From: Azospirillum canadense
Lineage (GTDB): Bacteria; Pseudomonadota; Alphaproteobacteria; Azospirillales; Azospirillaceae
Length of the DNA: 64,000 nt
Assembly: GCF_025961225.1 (NCBI RefSeq)
Contig: NZ_JAOQNG010000001.1
Span: forward strand, 1,215,001-1,279,000
Reading direction: 5' to 3'
Positions 61,061 to 64,000 of the stretch are shown here, piece after piece. The translations under genes and the position numbers were made by a program. Each line of letters opens with the position of its first letter. Positions within the stretch are counted from its first letter, which is position 1. Under the pieces are notes generated by a model. It saw nothing but the letters and a program-made list of their open reading frames with translations. It did no database searches and was not told the DNA's origin.

Positions 61061-61800
61061 ATGCAATGAGCGTGATCGACCTGAAAGGCGTCGCCATCGG
61101 CTACGGGCCGGACGCCCCGCCGGTGCTGGTGGAGGTGGACCTCTCCGTGGAGCGCGGCAGCTTCGTCGCCATCGTCGGCCCGTCGGGCGTGGGCAAGTCC
61201 ACGCTTCTGCGCGTGGTCGCCGGCCTGCACAAGGCGCGCGGCGGCACCGTCACCATCCACGAGACGAACAAGCCCGGCCACCGCCCGGTCAGCCTCGTCT
61301 TCCAGGACGCGCGGCTGCTGCCCTGGCGCCGCGTCGCCAAGAACGTCCGCTTCGGGCTGGAAGGCCTGCCGATCGGCGCCGCGGAGCGCGACGAGCGCGT
61401 GGCCGCCGCGCTGCGGCTCGTGCGGCTCGACGACTACGGCCGGCGCTGGCCCTACGAACTGTCGGGCGGCCAGCGCCAACGCGTCGGCATCGCCCGCGCG
61501 CTCGCCGTCGACCCGGACATCCTGCTGATGGACGAGCCCTTCGGCGCGCTCGACGCCATCACCCGCCACAGCCTCCAGGACGAGCTGCGGCGCATCCACC
61601 GCGAGACCGGCAAGACCATCCTCTTCGTCACCCACGACCTGGAGGAGGCCGTTCACCTCGCCGACCGCATCATCGTCCTGGGCGGCAGCCCCGCGCGCAT
61701 CGTGCGGGATGTCCGCAACGACCCAGGACGGGAAGGCGGCGTCTTCCGCGAGCAGGTCGAGCAGCTGCGCACAGGAATTGCGGACAATTACAGCATTTGA
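61048..61800 (+). CDS. ABC importer ATPase (SsuB/TauB-like)
   Basis: A 250-residue ATPase: Walker A GPSGVGKST, Q-loop VFQDARLLPWR, signature LSGGQRQRVGIARAL, Walker B ILLMDEPFGALD and H-loop VTHDLEEA. The Q-loop sequence (DARLLPWR) is that of the nitrate/sulfonate/taurine group. The first ATG at 61048 overlaps the permease; ATGs at 61057 and 61066 are alternatives. Confidence 0.93.
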   Translation: MAEMNAMSVIDLKGVAIGYGPDAPPVLVEVDLSVERGSFVAIVGPSGVGKSTLLRVVAGLHKARGGTVTIHETNKPGHRPVSLVFQDARLLPWRRVAKNVRFGLEGLPIGAAERDERVAAALRLVRLDDYGRRWPYELSGGQRQRVGIARALAVDPDILLMDEPFGALDAITRHSLQDELRRIHRETGKTILFVTHDLEEAVHLADRIIVLGGSPARIVRDVRNDPGREGGVFREQVEQLRTGIADNYSI

Positions 61801-61843
61801 GGGTGGGGGAGGTGGTCGCGTTGGGCCCCCCTCCCAACCTTGT
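61801..61843. repeat. Left half of a palindromic repeat beside the IS110 element
   Basis: The sequence GTGGTCGCGTTGGGCCCC, continuing CCTCCCAACC, is close to the reverse complement of 63209-63233 on the other side of the IS. It ends at AACC, about 20 bp before the IS inner palindrome. Confidence 0.6.
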
Positions 61844-61866
61844 ATGTTGGAACAGCATTAGAGTGA

Positions 61867-62967
<1,101 letters not shown>

Positions 62968-63101
62968 AGGCCGACGGTCGGCGCTCGCCGCCGACCACAT
63001 GCCCAGCCCAGCGAACCGGGGGCGCGGACCGGTCAAGGCCGCAGCCGCCCGCAGGGCGGGCGCGCGCCAGCGCGAGCCTTGACAGGGAGCACCCCCGGTT
63101 C
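62968..63101 (+). ncRNA. Candidate guide (bridge/seek) RNA region of the IS110 element
   Basis: The non-coding stretch between the transposase stop and the right end folds in nested stems: GAACCGGGGG (63013-63022) with CCCCCGGTTC (63092-63101), then GTCAAGGC (63032-63039) with GCCTTGAC (63076-63083), and an inner CCGCCCGCAGGGCGGGCG region. In IS1111-type elements the target-guiding RNA is encoded downstream of the transposase. Position and structure fit; no expression evidence. Confidence 0.4.
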
Positions 63102-63110
63102 ACTCACCAC

Positions 63111-63240
63111 CTCCCAGAAAACACGGTTGCTCCCCCCACTTCGCGGGGGGAGGGGTTAAGCGCGGGAGCGGCGGAGTTCCCTCCCTCGCCGAAGGTGGGG
63201 GAGGGTTAGGGAGGGGGCCCAGTGCGACCACTCCCACACA
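63111..63240. repeat. Right-side palindromic repeats beside the IS110 element
   Basis: Contains a CTCCCCCC / GGGGGGAG hairpin near 63132-63154, a CCCTCCC / GGGAGGG pair, and at 63209-63233 GGGAGGGGGCCCAGTGCGACC, the partner of the left flank of the IS. No gene here. Confidence 0.65.
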
Positions 63241-63243
63241 GCC

Positions 63244-63528
63244 CTATGCCCCAACCCGCCTCACATCCCGCGGCGTCAAATGAACGTTCGCGTCCGGATC
63301 CAGCTTCCGGTCCATGATGCGCGCTTCCACGGCCTTGTCGAAGACCGGGCGGTTCATGCAGACGAGCTGCACGGCCTCCTCCGGCTTCGGCGTGTGGCCG
63401 GCGAGGCTTTGCAGGGCGCGGCGGGGGATGAAGACGGTGCCGTGATATTCCCCGACCTCCACGGCGTACTGGACGGCGTCCGCCTCCTCGTTCCAGATCG
63501 GGTCGTCGGGGAACACGAAGATCGGCAT
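63244..63528 (-). CDS. DUF1488-like small protein
   Basis: A 94-residue soluble protein. The pattern IFVFPDDPIWNEEADAVQYAV, GTVFIPRRALQSL, and VHLTPRDVRRV resembles DUF1488 proteins (short, C-terminal x-I/V-x-L-x-x-x-D), but I am not certain. The ATG at 63528 has GAGGATG upstream; a GTG 18 bases earlier is in frame. It lies 18 bp downstream of the next leftward gene and may be co-transcribed with it. Confidence 0.65.
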   Translation of the reverse strand: MPIFVFPDDPIWNEEADAVQYAVEVGEYHGTVFIPRRALQSLAGHTPKPEEAVQLVCMNRPVFDKAVEARIMDRKLDPDANVHLTPRDVRRVGA

Positions 63529-63546
63529 CACATCCTCACGAAACAC

Positions 63547-64000
63547 TCAGCTCAGGATGTAGGTAACATCGTAGCCGCTGCGCTTGAAGCGGGTCTTCAG
63601 CAGCGTGCCGTCCGCGTCGAACCACAGGTCACGCTCCACGTCGCCGGAGATGCGGTGGTGCGTCGCCTTGATCGCCCGGCCGCCGATGTCCAGCACTTCC
63701 GCCCCTAGGCTCTCCACCCGCACGCTGTAGGGCTTGCCATCGATGACCGACAGCAGGGTGGGGCGCTTCAGCACTTCCGGCGTCCACAGGGTCAGCGGCA
63801 GGGCGTTGGCCGGGACCTCGCCGGCCTTGCCGTCAACAGTCAGCGCGTAGCCGGCGCCGCGCCGGGCCATCTCCATGCTGTGCGGGGTGCCGTCGTCGTC
63901 GGTCTTTGCACGCATCTGGTCGAGCGTGCCGCCCTTCCAAACCTCCTCCCGCTGGTGGTCGTAGCGGAAGTTGATGAACAGCACCTTCACCCGCGTGGTG
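63547..64000 (-). CDS. DUF6134-family protein, 5' end outside the window
   Basis: At least 151 residues, open at the right edge. It is beta-rich with the family pattern VKVLFINFRYDHQREEVWKGG, RAKTDDDGTPHSMEMARRG, LPLTLWTPEVLKRPTLLSVIDGKPY, and ISGDVERDLWFDADGTLLKTRF. DUF6134 proteins are exported or membrane-associated and of unknown function; the missing N-terminus probably carries a signal peptide. Confidence 0.8.
   Translation of the reverse strand, partial: TTRVKVLFINFRYDHQREEVWKGGTLDQMRAKTDDDGTPHSMEMARRGAGYALTVDGKAGEVPANALPLTLWTPEVLKRPTLLSVIDGKPYSVRVESLGAEVLDIGGRAIKATHHRISGDVERDLWFDADGTLLKTRFKRSGYDVTYILS

Overview
The window is high-GC, densely coded DNA typical of an alphaproteobacterium. 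Gene content and order point to the Rhodospirillales, most likely an Azospirillum-type soil bacterium. The clues are the split siroheme genes next to a DUF2849/sulfite reductase/DUF934 run, a cysH-cysD-cysNC operon, two membrane-free chemoreceptors, DUF1127 and PRC-barrel small proteins, and abundant GC-rich intergenic palindromes. The genus is an inference from gene content; no rRNA or tRNA gene is visible.

Layout. 0-6.8 kb: a partial FtsH-like N-terminus, a CbpA-type DnaJ, a 17-kDa-antigen lipoprotein, pdxH, a CDF metal exporter, two soluble chemoreceptors with the sensor at the C-terminus, and a small Cys-cluster protein. 7-12 kb: an MBL-fold hydrolase, an SLC13/ArsB-like transporter, and a GT2 glycosyltransferase followed by a polytopic membrane protein. 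12-15 kb: a COG4315 secreted protein, a multi-hairpin repeat, a PRC-barrel protein, YgfZ and Rnk. 15-20 kb: a complete BMP-type nucleoside ABC importer (ATPase, two permeases, binding protein) closed by a strong terminator. 20-28 kb: small lipoprotein, membrane and hypothetical genes, a response regulator-GGDEF protein, a class III-like PRPP synthase, and a CHASE-PAS-GGDEF-EAL protein. 28-33 kb: an SDR oxidoreductase, a hemerythrin, then an isolated gene of visibly different base composition encoding a SIR2 NADase domain fused to TPR-like repeats, a candidate anti-phage effector. 32.6-36 kb: folP, glmM, thiD. 36-47 kb: a MocR regulator, a DUF2892 protein, BI-1/YccA, a His/Cys-rich protein with a CopA-like multicopper oxidase, CorA, a receiver protein, DUF1127, GNAT, PhzF, MaoC and a YegD-like Hsp70. 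48-57 kb: a fatty-acid desaturase and the assimilatory sulfate-reduction region on two diverging strands (siroheme synthesis and sulfite reductase leftward, cysH-cysD-cysNC rightward). 57-61.8 kb: a Kef-type antiporter and an SsuABC/TauABC-like importer. 61.8-63.1 kb: an IS110-family insertion sequence, then two small leftward genes, the last running off the window.

How it fits together. The sulfur region is one functional unit: sulfate activation (CysD, CysNC), APS reduction (CysH) and sulfite reduction (CysI) with its siroheme cofactor made by the two neighbouring genes. The nearby ABC importer may supply organic sulfur. Signalling genes (two chemoreceptors, two c-di-GMP enzymes, one stand-alone receiver) are scattered among housekeeping genes. 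The parts that look acquired or mobile are the SIR2-TPR gene, the IS110 element, and at least two families of palindromic repeats. One repeat is an ordered set of hairpins, nearly all with three-base loops, at 12.5 kb. Another supplies the stop codon of an HTH regulator at 56.9 kb, and a third appears to be interrupted by the IS110 element.
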